From: Ecdyonurus torrentis
Taxonomy: Eukaryota; Arthropoda; Insecta; Ephemeroptera; Heptageniidae
Assembly: GCA_949318235.1 (NCBI GenBank)
Contig: OX439132.1
Coordinates: forward strand, 15,717,943-15,781,942
Direction: 5' to 3'
Length of the DNA: 64,000 nucleotides
This document shows positions 29,257 through 44,115 of this stretch, piece by piece; the first letter of the stretch is position 1; every line of letters starts with the position of its first letter. The notes under the pieces are model-generated. The model did no database searches. It was not told where the DNA came from and saw only the letters and a program-made list of their open reading frames with translations. The position numbers and the translations under genes were made by a program.

Positions 29257-32200
29257 GTACAGACGATCAAAATTTTATATGTGTGTATTATGGTAAAATA
29301 TATTCTCACAATCATATGTATGTACGTACATCGTATAGTATGGTCTTCAATATAGATTCGTTTAATTATAATTGTACACGAATCTATTTTGAAATTTAAA
29401 TATCAAAGTTTGTATAAATATTATCCCACTTTCTTTTTCTACTTTATTTTCTAAATAAAACAAACGACAATGTATACGTACAAATTTAAAATTGCCATCC
29501 AAAAAGATATTTAATTTATTATTTTTGAACTGAAATCTATAATGGAACGACAATAAGTTCATGGAAGCATGTATAATTACAGTCACCATGTTGATCTATC
29601 TCACAGAGCATATATTACCATGCTTTGTATAAATACGTCTAACTCATTATGATATACACTGTTTCTCTTGGTGTATGAACTATACGTAAAGCTTTCTGTC
29701 TTTTGTATAAAATCAACCCCGCTGTTTAATTAACATCAATATTCAAAGGTAAATAATATCTTCAACGAAATATCAGTTTTCAGTATAGCCACAAATAAGT
29801 TTTAACAATGGCTTCATATAACTCTAAAATATAAATTAGAAAAATCTTTATGAGTATAATGTTAATATATACTGTAGAGTAGAGTATAAATTTATATTTC
29901 ATGTTGTATCCATTAAGAAAATGTAATTAAAAAAACAAAGTATATAGTAATTAATGAGTTTAATTGTATGTAGAAGAGTAGGATTAAAAACTAATACAAA
30001 GTTTTATACTCGTATAAAGTCACAAGTAAATTTGGGTAGAGTTGTCTTATCTTCTTCTTCTTTTAAGCTTGTGTAACGCAACATTTTTAGTAATTTGACT
30101 TTGAGAGTGAGAGAAAAAAAAAAGACGAAAAAAGTTTCAAAAGGAAACAAAATCCTTATACTGCTTGTAATCTGCTTTTGAACATTTTGTGATGAGAAAA
30201 CATGAAAGAAAAAAAATCTACTACTTATGACTTTGCAAATGAAAGAGTGGATCATACTTTTGTTATACAAATGAATTTTGTCAGTTATCTTGATAAAAAA
30301 CGATGTGGAATATTACGTTTCTGGAAATTCTATTCAATATTTTTGTTTTATACAAAAAAAAAATATATTTGCGATAAACTCTCCAAAGGCTTTATTTTTA
30401 TTTGTATCAAGATCTTGTACCCTTACTTTAGACTGTATATTATTGAGTTAGGATTCATAAATTATGTAAAGTAATGTTTTTCAAAGTGCACCACTAGACA
30501 TTGAAAAAGTATGTTGTATATAACTAAATTGAAAAAAAAAAAAAAAAAACCAACACTTGGAATTTAAAATTTCTGAATTTGCGAGCAATCTTTTGATGTT
30601 ATTTGTTTACAATACAATATGAGTTAGGTAAATCAATGAAATATTTGTATCTGTTTTGTGCAAAATTAACAGAAAATTTTCAGATTATAAAGTAGCTTCT
30701 AAAAGTTACCACACATTTAACATTACTTTGATTAAAACTTATGAGAGCTATCATATCATTGTTTATACGTAACTGCCATTTGTGCAACATTTAAAACCAT
30801 CACACACGTTTATTTAATTCTAGCGTAAAGAGCAGCATAATTTGGAAAAGTCATACTTAGTTTCATATTTTTAGATAACTGTACTCTTGTTTCAATAAAT
30901 ACAATTTTTATTTTCAAAGTATACATTTTTATTAATTGGAAATATATTTTTTTCAAAGCTAACTTACAATTCAAAAATCGTAAAATAAACAATAATAAAA
31001 AATTCAAGTATATAAAATTTCTTATTCTATTTTCTTTCTATACCAATCCAATTATGTAAAATAAGAAGTATATATTTTATAAAGCTTTAAAAATGTAAAT
31101 TGGCGTGAATATGAAAAAGTGATAATAAAAAGATGTTCACTATAATATAAACTGGACTGTAATAAGACTGGAGTAAAATAGAACAAGAATATTCTACATT
31201 TCTTTGTCAGAAACAATCTGCTTGGCAAATGTTTACACCAACAATTTTCTTAGTAGATGAATAAAACATATAGACACAAATTTTTTTTTTCTTCAACACC
31301 AAAAAAAGTTCTTCTTTTCTTTCTTCCTCTTTCTTTTGTACATAAGACTTTATCTTCTTATACTTTAGTGTTGTTTTTCTACAAAATGGGCTAAGAAGTT
31401 GAGTGTTTGGGAATGAAATCACCATAAAAAAATAAACATTTTTTTAGAACAACTCAATGATTAATAAAAAATATAAAAAAAGCAAGTAGTATTCGATTTC
31501 AAAACATAAATTTGGCTTTATTCGTTATAATAAATAGTTTGACATTTCAAAATTCAAGATTAATAAATTTATATTACAACATTTCATTTTTGGTGTGTTC
31601 GACATTTTTTGAGGAGCTCTTTTAACACATTTTGCGACAATTTTAGCATTACTATTTAATGGTAGCAGAAGCCAATGTAATGGTTATAGTATTTTATGTA
31701 ATGTGGGTGCTCAGAGCCAAGTGAAACACATTAATTTTATTTTAACTCTTTTTTGTGGTTTTTATATATTATATATATATAAAAAAAAGAAAAGAAAGAT
31801 AAAAAAATTACGTTTTTAAGTAATGAAATCTAGAATTTAAATAAAAGTTTAGGAATTCTTAGCGTGTTTACTCCAAAGAGATTTTAGTTAAATCTGGAGT
31901 GAACGTTATCTGCTATTATTAAAATTGTTTTTATTTTTTACTAACAACATAAAAGCCATAATATATGTATACCTTATTTTCAGTGTATCGTTGAAGGTTT
32001 ATTCCTTTGGGTATTAACAACCTTAAATTTTAAAATATTTATGAATAATATTATGAAGAATGTTTTTGAATTGCAAAAATTTTCAGCATTGAGCGTTAAA
32101 AATAAAAATTGTACTACTAAGTAAAAAAAAAAAAAAAAAATTAAATTTTGTGTTTAAATGTCATAAAAGTATTATACTTTACAATGAATGAAGTGGTACT

Positions 32201-32259
32201 TGAAACTTTTCATATCCATATTCTATGATTCAACATTTAATTCATGTAAACTTTTTCAT

Positions 32260-32378
<119 letters not shown>

Positions 32379-32634
32379 GCTGTCAAACGAAATGATAATA
32401 ATTAACGTCCATTAGTGTAATTGGCCAGGTAAAATTTATTTTGCTTTATAATATTATACTATCATGACCAGTTATATGAAATTATAATGTGTGTAACTGT
32501 TTGTAAACAGTTTCATAAAAGCAGATTTTTTTCTCTCTCTCTTTCTATATTTATAATTAATTTACATTTAAAGTGATGACTTAACAAAATGTTGAAAAAG
32601 TAATAAAAAAAATATTGAAAGTACTGTTGAAATA

Positions 32635-32637
<3 letters not shown>

Positions 32638-32699
<62 letters not shown>
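32638..32699. repeat. (GA)n microsatellite
   Basis: About 62 bases of GA. Two poly-A tracts follow within 120 bases. Confidence 0.95.
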
Positions 32700-32701
<2 letters not shown>

Positions 32702-34942
32702 AGCTTTGAAACCTCATAGGAAAAAATGAATGATTAACCTGCCTTACTCTCGTTAGGAAGCTTGTAACCTTAAAAAAAAAAAAAAAAAAAAACGAAAAAA
32801 AAAAAAAAAAAGTATTATCATGATGGAAGGTGAATAAGTTAACTTTTTTTCTTTTTTTTTTTTTTTACTTTAGTAATCTTTTAAACTGCACCTCTTAAAA
32901 ATTTATTTACTAGAAAAGATCTCTCTTATTAACGTAAAGAAAGTTGAAAGTTTCAAAAGAAATTGAGCACAAACTTGAAAATTCGTTACACCAGAGAAAA
33001 ATATTATAGATAACGATGTGACTAAATATCTTTCTCTATTATAATATACAATATAAATCATTTTTATTGTAACATTATAGAGTACTTTAATACATATTAT
33101 TCCTCTTCTATTCACAACGAATAAACTCAAATCCCATATATCCCAATGGTAACAATACAGTATAATAATACAGGCAACTTCATTTTTATATTATTATATG
33201 GTTTAATATTATATGATTTTTATATTCATTTAAATATGAAACTATTATAATATATGGCAGTACAATTTATTTTACTTGATTTTAAATTAACCAAATTTTC
33301 TCACAATTGGTAATTTATAATTTACATGAAATACCCGTGTTCTATTTTTAAGCTTAATATATTAATTTATTTAATGACTCATTTATCTTTTGCTTTTGAA
33401 AAGAGTTATGGTTGTAAACATATACAAATTTTTCTTGCTCATACAGTATGTAAAACAAAAAAATAACAAATGATTTTAGAGGAGAAAACATATATAATAA
33501 AAAATATAAAATAATAATAATTTCACAATTTTGAAATATATCTCACCACAAAATATTGTTGTTTTGCTAATAATTAAATCATAAATTTTAAAAACAAAAA
33601 TAAAAAAACGTGCATTTATCACTTCTTGTATGTATATATAAAACATACACAATTGAAAAAACGAGTATAAAAATTAGCAGATTAAATTTACAGGTATGAA
33701 TATTGTTTTTTTATAGCGACATCATATGCATACCGATTTATTTTTTATTGCTTTTTGCACCAAAATAATATAAAATAATAAAATGTTATGCTTTTTGATA
33801 ATAATGAATACCAATAGTACATACATGTGATATATGATTAAAAATTTATTTATAAAACGTTAAATATAAAATTATGCAGAGGTTTATTATTACTATAATC
33901 ATTATTGCTTCCGTAGGTTTAATGTATGCATGTGTGTTTGAGTACAAATGTTAATAAATGCTTTTGTTATATCGTACCATATTTGTTTCATAGACAATAT
34001 CTATTTTTATTGACAGGTGCTGTAGAATTGCAATCAATTTTGAAAAACAGTTATCAAGTCAATTAACTATAATTTTTCGCAACGCGCTTTGTTATATTAT
34101 AAATATTTATGAAAGAAATTAAGTTACATTTGTATTTACAATTGCTGGCAATATTTCTTACTGTGAAATCAATTTTTTTTTTTTTTTTTTAGATTTTACG
34201 ATTAAGTTATATTTTCTGTATTGTATGTATGTATATCTGTTTTTATTTTTAATATGACTAGATAACAAAGCAGAAACAATAAACATTTTTTCTAATCTTT
34301 TCTCTTTTTACTATTATATATATAAAAAAAGAATATAAACATATTTTAGCAAACTTTTTTTATTTGGTGAAACTTACTTGATAAGGCTTGAAAATAAAAC
34401 CATAAAAAGTTTTTTTTTTTCTAGATCTTATCACGCTTAAACATAACAATGGTCTACTATTTTTTACAGAAACGTACGAAGTTTTTTGTCTTATTACGAA
34501 AAAGCAAAAATGAGAAAGTAAAACGGATAAATTACACATAACATTTATGAATAAATTTAAATCTAGTTTTTTCTTTAAATTGTTGGAAGCATTTTATTTT
34601 ATTTATTTTATTTTTATTATTTTTTTTTACATTCAACACCAGAAACACATTGCTGAATTTTGTGATTGTAAGAGAAGCTTAACTTTTGCTTTTTGAGTCG
34701 AGACGAGACAGTGAAAAAGCTTTCCCTTGTTCACACTATTTGTAGCTGAAAACACGTTAGGAAAATCTACTTTTGTATCAACCAGGGTTGCTATATAAAG
34801 TTTAAAATTGTCACGCTCCAAACTAAAATGAACATTTTTTTTTGTCTCAATAAAATCAATATTGAAAATCATTAAAAGTACTGTAAGAATAGTATTGTTG
34901 TATTATAGTATTGAAAATACATACGTACATTTTGTCATCAAT

Positions 34943-35069
<127 letters not shown>

Positions 35070-35222
35070 ATTAGGCCGCCAAAGGTATTTAAATCCTCTT
35101 TCCATTGTCCTCTGACTTCTTGTGAACAATATTTTCCTATCAGAGTATTTTACAATAAATTTAAGTTAATACATAGTAATTAAATAATTTTAACATACTT
35201 TTAAGATTTTTATACAAAAATT

Positions 35223-35223
<1 letters not shown>

Positions 35224-35264
<41 letters not shown>
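35224..35264. repeat. (GA)n microsatellite
   Basis: About 41 bases of GA. Confidence 0.94.
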
Positions 35265-35268
<4 letters not shown>

Positions 35269-35950
35269 AATCACAGCTTACATTTCTCATACAATATTTA
35301 ACATAATAATTTTAATATGCACATTTCATATTTAGCCAACGTACTTTCAAAATTTGAATATCTTTTTAATTATTGATAATTCCATTGCATTACTTCAGGT
35401 ACAGGCATGAAAGAGTCGTAAAGTAAGAAATTTGTTATAATTTTATTCATTTTTATAAAATTTTACAAAATATAAATAATATTAAATTGTAATAGTTCAG
35501 TAGCAAAATATTTAAACATATAAAAGAGGAACTTATTTTATTATATTTCAAAGCAAAAATCAAATAAATATCTCAAAAACATTACTTAAAATTTAATTCA
35601 ATGAATTCCTTTTATGTTATATGTAAAAATTATATTATACTTTAATGTCTTAGATTGAGATCAAAAATACTATTAAAGTATTTTTGGCGGTGTGATTTGC
35701 TTGATGTCGTCGTATCAGATAGAATTTCAACCCCTATTTTATATTTTTCAAGTGGTTGTAATGATCACACTTTACATCAGTTGTGCGTGGTTTTTGGCAC
35801 GGGAGATACATCCTTTTCAAACCACGTCAAGAGGCAACGTCTCTCTTTCTTCTTCTTTCTCACTGCACGGCTAGTTATTACCTCGCTCGCCTCGATGGAT
35901 ACATCCAGTTACAAGAGGGAATCACAAAAGTCAATATCTTTGACTTACAG

Positions 35951-35981
<31 letters not shown>

Positions 35982-37443
35982 GATCTGTATGTGCATATAA
36001 AAAAAATATTACAATTTTAAAAGTATGATGAGAATTTTTTTCTGTTGAAAGAAAGTAAAGCCTGATATATTGAAAGCTAAAAAAAATGAAGTCTAAAAAT
36101 ACTTTTCATATATCACTGTAATCATATTTTATTAAAAATTTGTAAATATTTTTCCATCCAGCTCATTTTGACTAAATTTTAAATTTTCAAAATGATAAAA
36201 GTTGTTGCTCTTAATATAAGCTTTCTTAAAATATTTAATAAGAAATTTTTTTATAAAATATAAAATTGTTCCTGTTTTATAATATATAAAACCAATTACT
36301 TTATCGTAAAATGTTTCAATATTAAACTATATTAGTTTGCAAACTATCCAGCACAATAGTTTGTTTTATGTATAAAACATTGCAAGTAAAGTACGTATAA
36401 TGTAGAAGTAAGAATCAGTTAAAAAAATTATATAACAAATCTCCTTTGAAATTTTGTTTTATTTACAACGTAAGATTTTTTTTTTTTTTTTTTTTTTTTA
36501 CATTTTGTACAGAATCAAATCTTTATTTTTATACTATTTTTTAATTAAAAATATGAAATAAAGTTAAGAAAAATATATTTTATTGAAAAGTAAATATATT
36601 TTATTGTATTTTTTCTCTTCGTCTCATTTTTAACTAACATCACTGCTTTGATACAATAAACAAGCTACATTTTTTTTTTTTTTTTTAGCTTTTGATTACA
36701 AAACAGCTTCTTTTAAAAAGTAATTAGAAAAGTTTTTTTTATACGTAAATATGTATATATACATAAAACAAACACTATAAATCTAAATTTCAAAATACTA
36801 ATTATTATTTATATTGTATTATATTATACAAGCATCGAAAATGTTAAATTAAGATTTTGTTAATTGCTTTAACTTTCACTAACATATGTCATTACAAATT
36901 TACATTTCAAAAGCTAAGAAGAACGAAAATGAAAATTTTCTATGAGTACTTAGAAATTATTTATACAACATATATAAATAAAGTAAAATTAAATCATACT
37001 CACAAACATACATACATATTGTTAGGATGAAATAATTCATGAGATTGTATACACGAATATAATTTAGGCAGACGTTTCTTACTTAGGAAAGTTTGTTATG
37101 TTTGCAAACAGTGATAATTTGTCATTTTAAAATGACAAGGAATGTTACATTGCTAGCTTTTTTCTCACAGTTATTAAACTTATATGCAAATACATATACT
37201 CTCGCGTTTGATTTTTTTTAAAGGATAAATTTCATCGTTATCCTTGAAAAATTGGCGATTATTTATTTATTTTATTTTGTTACTAAAATCAGAACATTAA
37301 ATTAAGAATCAGTTATAAACATAAATACACTCTCAATTAGTATACGTAATTGATTCAGTAATTAATATTATTTTTTAACTTTCTTACAGAGAATTAAAAA
37401 ATTTCTCGTTTTTGAGAGAATAAGAAACTAAGCTATACTGTTT

Positions 37444-37661
37444 TAGAGTAAGGATTTTTAGGTGAAAATGGCACCTCCAAAAATGGTAAGTTATTTACCT
37501 GTATCACAACCTACTGTGAGTTCACATAAATATTATTTCCAAACTTTTAGCAGTGAAGTACCATTTTTTTTTTATAAGCATACAGTAGATTGTGAAGCAA
37601 AAAGCCTAACTATCAAACTTGCAGGCGTGATAGTCGTTTTCACCTAATAATTTAGTCTCTA
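37444..37661 (-). mobile_element. 218-bp inverted-repeat element, copy B (opposite orientation to 43419-43620)
   Basis: Reverse-complemented, this segment aligns along its whole length with 43419-43620, including the GCAAGTTTGATAGTTAGGCT block and the TTAGGTGAAAA-type ends. The outermost bases have diverged (TAGAGTAAGG against TAGAGACTAA). The 61-codon plus-strand frame at 37462-37647 is a by-product of this repeat and is not reported as a gene. Confidence 0.65.
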
Positions 37662-39695
37662 GATCATACTAATAATGAGTTTGATAATAAGGACTGTTAT
37701 TATAAAATTGTAATGTTTTTGTTTATTTATTTTTATAACAGTTTTATAACAGTTTTACTTAGTTTCTGGTCTCATGGGGGGATAAGTCTATTATATGGAG
37801 CAATATTTTTAGTAATCATTTTGTTTGAACATTTTCATTTATCTCATTAGCATAAAATTAGATTCACAACAATAAAGAATATTAAATTATGCAGCTAAGT
37901 AGAAATAGAGTCCTACGTAGAAAGAGTAATAATATTATACTGTAGATACTAGATACAGATAACACCTTGTTCAGTAATGAGAAATAAATTAAAATGAAAT
38001 ATTTCAATATGTGTCATATAATAATATGTGAGTAATGCTGAAAACTAATTAAAACGAGTAATTGCACATTTATCAAAGATGCAATAAAACATTTTGATAA
38101 CTGACAAGAATGCAATTAAATTGCATTTGGAATTCAATATCATTTTACTGCTTATAAATTTTAATACTGGATAGTAATATCATAAAATATATTCACTATA
38201 ACATTAAGTAAAAATATTATATTTAATATCGATAATTTAAGTTCCCTTTATAAGTAATTAGTAATAATTAGCAAAATTATTAATTTAATCATTACAGTAT
38301 AAAACTTTATAATGGCATCATTTAGCTTAAAATATAATCCATGTGAGTTCATCAAATTGCATTGTTATATTTTGTTATGTTATGGTAATAGTTAGCTTTA
38401 TTGTGGTGTATAAAATTCACATGAAAAACTTGTAGTCAATGTTGCTATATAAACATTATAATATAAAAAGAGTATGCAAATGACATAGAACTATATAATT
38501 TTTATATTATATACATTTTTTTTGTCAATAACAGTCTCCGTGTATCGTATTATACTTCCTAAAACTTAGTTAATAATACATGATTTCCATACTTCCCATT
38601 TTACTAACATAAAGACATATATTTATTTTAGCTTAAGGTCAATATTTACATTTTTTTTTTAAACAGGAAAATTGAAACTTTGCTTTGTAGTTAAAGTTGC
38701 ATTAAAATGTATTATTTAAATTTTATACCATATAGCTATGTAACATTATATAAAAAAATAATAATATTTTTTTCAACTAACAAGTCAAGTCAAGTGACAT
38801 CGTAAAGGGTAGCGGTTACGTTTGTAGTTATTTATGATGGATCTGTGGTGGTGGATAGATGATAGAGGATGGATGAATGACAATCGTAGATAATATTTTA
38901 GATTCACTATAGGTATATACAATACAGTACAGAGTACCTTGTAGCTGAGGCTCTTGACTTTGCCGATATTTGCTACTTTTTATTTAAATTTTAATCATTG
39001 AATTTTATTAGAATTAGATTGCAGTTTTATTATATCATAATAGAAATGAAAACAGTGTTGGTGAAAGAACCGTTAATTTAATCAGTTGTTCATTTTACAA
39101 CACCCCATCACATGAAAAACAAATTTAATACACATAAACGAGGGATGTAAATATATAAATCCTTATCACCAAAATTAAGAATCATATAAACATGTATATA
39201 CACACTCCACAATACAATTTATTTTATGTTAATCTAAGTGTGTTGTCTACGAATTGATAATTTTCTGTTCATTCAAAAACTTTACAAGTATTATTATAAT
39301 GCATCATTTTTAACAGCTCTAATAAAATTGGCAAAGGGAGTTATATTATTATTGTTTTATTATATTTTTATATTTATTGATTTTTAATACAAAGGTATTA
39401 ATTTAATGTTGTTAATTTAAATTACGTATGAGTATAATTTTGACAGCACAATTTAAGCCAGTTGATTTTTTTTATTCCACTTTGGTTGCGTATAATAAAA
39501 TTTATATTTATTATGATTTATTATCAAAATAATAAGTTGAGTCATATAAAATGTATTTTTTAAATCGTATTAAATCAATCTAAAACCATAAAGAAAAGAA
39601 TATTTTTTTTTTCTTGGAGCAAACAATGGTTTATGCAAAAACCAGTTTCTTTCTAAGAATAAGTGAAAAGCAGAGCCTTACTTTGATAATAATAA

Positions 39696-40042
39696 TACCA
39701 GCCGCTTTCCATTGAGTTAAAGGATATGTATCGGCTAAAAAGTGTTGAAATTGTCCCTTTTGTGGTTTCTGTGAATAGTCTGGTTAGCAAAGATTGGTTA
39801 ACAGCAAAAGAAAAATTGAACCTCGAGGACAGGCATTTACGTGTAATGCAGAAAACTGCAGTTCTTGGCACAGCTAACATCGTGCGCAAAGTGATTAGTT
39901 TGTGATCCCTCTATATGCCACCTGCAGTTTCTAACAGATACTTGGTACTGGATTATTCTCACCTTCACCTTGAATCAAGTAGGATTCCGGTGTTGGTGTT
40001 ACAGAAGAAATAAAGAAAAGAACTCATAATAATAATAAAAAA
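39696..40042 (+). mobile_element. 3' end of a non-LTR retrotransposon (5'-truncated relic)
   Basis: A plus-strand frame of 69 codons ending at TGA 39903-39905 reads as the tail of a LINE-type ORF2. It includes YQPLSIELKDMYRLKS, then VEIVPFVVSVNSLV, then a RVMQKTAVLGTANIVRKV stretch. This matches the familiar end of invertebrate non-LTR elements, where a conserved IEL...VEVIPIVIG block is followed by MQK.VLLGTA.IVRK. About 120 bases of 3' UTR follow, and then a (TAA)n tail at 40026-40039, a typical end for several non-LTR clades. A stop lies just before the frame, and no reverse transcriptase core is visible upstream, so this is a 5'-truncated dead copy. The clade cannot be fixed from this piece. 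Confidence 0.65.
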
Positions 40043-40965
40043 GTACGTAGTAGATTTACCACAATACTTCTCTGTTGCCGGAAATATCTATCCCCGTATT
40101 ATTATTAATAGTAATTATATGTTTGAAAAAAAGTTGAATTGCATGCTACAAACTACCTATTTACTTAGGAAATTAAATCACAGCTGATATTACTGCAAGG
40201 TCACCACTTTCATGTAGACTTATTTCATAACAATACATGCACTGCATGAGTATAAATAATATCATATTATTTTAAGCTCGTAATAAGTATTAATTTTAAT
40301 ATGTAAATTAAAATATTATTTAAATATTTAATCTTAATAACATTAAGAGTTAGAAATGTAAATATATATTACAAAAGGGTAGTTTTTTATACATATAAAA
40401 ATTACTTTTTTTTTCTTTTTCTTTTTCTTTTTTTTTTTTTTTTTTTTGACTTACGTATATAATACATAAAACTTATATGTAAATTTTACATGGTAAAAAG
40501 TTTTTGTAACTTCGAAATAAATTTATAATTTTATTTGACATTTCGTGCCATGATTTTTAAAGTAACTTCTATATTATTTCTTTCTTTTTTTTTATGTGTA
40601 GATTCAAGCATGAAAATAAGTCGTTTTTTTTTTCTTTTACACAAAAGAGGTAAAATTTATAAATAATGGATGTACTTTGTTAAATTGAGATACTGATATA
40701 ATATTAATAATGTTTATTATAGTCACGTGACTGAAAATATACACTAAAATACTTTTATGATATTATCAAAATTACATGTAAATTTCAATGTTTAATTTCT
40801 TTATTTCTTGTTCTTTTCTTTTTCTTTTTTCAAGTTTTCTTTTTCTTCTTCTTTTGAAAATTATTTAGCAGTTGCTCGCTGGGAATGGTTTGTGTGCAAT
40901 TTCTATTTCTTAAAATGTTTCTTTGGAAATTTTGGAAACAATATAAATGCAATCGGTGGCCTAGG

Positions 40966-41006
40966 ATTAGGTTAGGTTAGGAGCATTAGGTGGGCTCTAG
41001 GTTAGG
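40966..41006 (+). repeat. Interstitial TTAGG telomere-like repeat
   Basis: The sequence holds three near-consecutive TTAGG units at 40967-40981, then further TTAGG-like units at 40985-40990 and 40998-41006 with short interruptions. TTAGG is the ancestral arthropod telomere repeat. A short interstitial tract like this may be chance, a repaired break or a retro-derived insertion. Confidence 0.5.
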
Positions 41007-41749
41007 TGCAAGAACTTTAACGTTATAAAGTTTGACTAAAACATGTCCTTTCAATTACATTACTTTTTTTACATATGTTATACATTTCTGAACTTATTTA
41101 TATTATGATGACTATAGTTATGGCTGTTATTTACTTATATAATCACATAAAACAAACAAAAGTAAACTAACTCTGAAACTTTGGTTTTTGATTTTAAAAT
41201 TTACTAATAACACTTTTAGATATTCAACTATATTTGAATTCAAAAACTTAAAAATCAAAAGATAAAATAAATGAAAATACTAAGGTCTATATTCTATATA
41301 CGATCATGACTTTTACTAAATTTATATATGTAATGGCATTGAATTATCTACGTTTTAAAAATAATTAACAATTATATGTCAATAAATTTACTTGTAAGTC
41401 ACAAATAAAAAAAAACAATGTAGACTAACTCTTGATTTACAGAATAGCAACAAAAAAGTAATGAATCACTATTTTTTATTATTTTTTTAATAGAGATAAA
41501 TTTGTTAGAAGAATAATATATATCAGCTTAATACAGTATACTGCATTTGAAATAAATTCACATGATGTTGACGGGTAAATAAATTTCAACTGCAACTAAA
41601 GCGTAATCGTTGCCAACTGCAAATTATAATAAACAGTGCAGCCAACTGTCATTTACACACTGAAATATACCATGTATTTAAACATCAATTATCTGGAGTG
41701 TTAATAATTACTACATACATAATATACAGTTTTCTAGATTATATTAATG

Positions 41750-41755
<6 letters not shown>

Positions 41756-41817
<62 letters not shown>
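41756..41817. repeat. (AT)n microsatellite
   Basis: About 62 bases of pure AT. Confidence 0.95.
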
Positions 41818-41823
<6 letters not shown>

Positions 41824-42842
41824 TAAATATTATATTAATACATGATATTTTAATTATGTAACAAATATACTGAACTATATATAATTTGTTTTTCATTAAT
41901 AATATGATGAATATTGTATAATAAATTATTAATATGATATGTAAATAATTAGAGCAAGAAATGTTAAAATAAATAAAGAAATAAAATAAATAAGAAAATC
42001 AATGGTGCAGCAAAAGTATTTGTAAACACGTGTTATAAAGTTTTTTTTTTGTTTGTTTTTTTGCCCTGAGAAATAGGGGTGATATAAAAAGGAAAGTAGA
42101 AAAGAAAGAAAAAAAAAAAAAAAAAAAAAAAAAAACTTAATAACATAAAAGCACTCGTATTAAATATAATTTATTTTTATTACAAAAATATTTATACTAA
42201 ACCACCTTATGGAATTATATGTTTTTTTGAATTATAGAGTCTTGTATCTAGAAGCTAATAAAAAGAACAGTAGTTAATATTAGTAGTTTATAACAATTTC
42301 AAGTTTTAGTAACTTCACACTAACGTTTAACTCATTTAATGTGAAAGAGAAAGACATGGAGACAGAGAGAATATAATGTCTACTGTGAGTGGGTATAATA
42401 AATAAACCAACAACATTTAATATTAATTAAATTTAATATGCATACATGTAGTAACAAATAAGAAAAATTATTATAATACATTGCAAATTTTTGTTATAAT
42501 GTAAAATATTTATGAAACCAATTTACTAAACCGCTAAATTATGTATGTGTAAATAAAAAAATAAAAAGAGAGAGAGAGAGAGAAAAAAAATACATAATAT
42601 TAAAAACATTTTGTGGGTGAACAAATTAAAATTCGCTGACATACGTGTGTGGAATATTTGGAACAAAAGCTAAAAGTAAAATACATTGAATACAAGTTTT
42701 TAGTCTTATGCACATAAGGTATCTTTTTATATGTTTTTAACATTGTAACTAAGTGAAAATGCATTGAAATTTCACTATGTTGGTGGTATAATGTGTGGGA
42801 TAAAAGGGAAAGAGAAATTTGTAACCACAATCCGCAGCTTTT

Positions 42843-42846
<4 letters not shown>

Positions 42847-42913
<67 letters not shown>
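42847..42913. repeat. (CT)n microsatellite
   Basis: About 67 bases of CT. A smaller degenerate CT tract lies at 44080-44123. Confidence 0.95.
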
Positions 42914-42916
<3 letters not shown>

Positions 42917-43418
42917 ATTTAATCCTGCAATTAATTCCACACCAATGTCAAGTAAAGTACTAAATAATAACTTAACTTTTATAATTGCACTTTAAATGCG
43001 TTTTATGTTAATATTTTTTTTTAAGCAATGCAGCAAAATATAATGCATTTTTTTTAATGCTTATAATCGTTTAATATTTTATAGTTACATTTCAGAAATT
43101 TTAAGTTTTTTTATAATATATATAATATTTATTTTCTTGTGTAAAATTGCTTTGAAAATTGTTTTAGATTTTATTTAAAACATGACCCCAAGAAAACTGG
43201 GGAGTTACAATAAAGAAACAACACGCTCCTTGATATTAAGTTTACGTGTTTACGAAAGTACATTATGTACAGTATACTGTATGTACGACCTGATTATATT
43301 TTATTTACTACTGAAAAGTCTTTAAATCTGCGATAAAAAAAAATAAACTTTTAGAACTACTAAACTGGGGGGAAAAATCGTAATCTTGACACTAAAATTA
43401 ATAATATCTGCGATAATA

Positions 43419-43620
43419 AGAGACCGGATTTTTAGGTAAAAATTACGATTACTCCTGCAAGTTTGATAATTAGGCTTTTTGCTCTACAGTCTACTGTGAG
43501 TTTATAAAAAATTACTACTTCACTACTAAAAGCTTAGAAACAATATTTATGCAAACTCCCAGCAGTTAAATAACGTACCATTTTTGCAAGTGTAACCTTT
43601 CACCTTAAAATCCGGTCTCT
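43419..43620 (+). mobile_element. 202-bp inverted-repeat element, copy A
   Basis: The left end AGAGACCGGATTTTTAGGT is mirrored at the right end by ACCTTAAAATCCGGTCTCT. The interior has TGCAAGTTTGAT, TAGGCTTTTTGCT and CTACTGTGAG blocks that recur, reverse-complemented, at 37444-37661. No target duplication is obvious. Confidence 0.68.
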
Positions 43621-44077
43621 GCAATTTTTGAATAAATTAAACAAACCTGACTGCAGAAAAAAGGAATAAATATTAAAAAATTAATATTATTGATTTTTTT
43701 GGAATGAAAAAGGAATTACCTACAGTGCATTGAAGGGCTTTGGAAACAAGACAATTTTAAAATTACATAGTTAGCTCCAATCACATGTCACACATCTGGC
43801 TTTATCCTGGTTGAAATCGCCACTCGGAAGAGTAAAAAATAAAGTATTAAACGCAACTTTCTCTACAGATCGGAAAGCATTAGATGAGAAAAGTTTTGCA
43901 GTTGTAGAAAATTACAGAAGGGAAGAGAGTCATCAAAATGATTATTATCTTTATTGCTCTTAAAAGAACCTTCTATTTTTAGCAGTATAATTATTAACTT
44001 ATATATTTAAATATTTAATAATTTTTAAGAATATTCTATAACGATATCATTGAAAAATATAATTGTAAATTGTGGTT

Positions 44078-44115
<38 letters not shown>

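Noticed and set aside
34633..34872. 79-codon minus-strand frame
   Set aside because: No family, no splice sites, no composition shift strong enough to argue for coding.
35655..36028. Three overlapping plus-strand frames
   Set aside because: All three frames are open at once because the patch is less A/T-rich. None shows a domain or flanking splice sites, and they run into poly-T.
37462..37647. 61-codon plus-strand frame beginning MKMAPPKMVSY
   Set aside because: It lies wholly inside the repeat element shared with 43419-43620, where the frame is not maintained.
39653..39889. 78-codon minus-strand frame
   Set aside because: It is antisense to a recognisable retrotransposon ORF on the plus strand.
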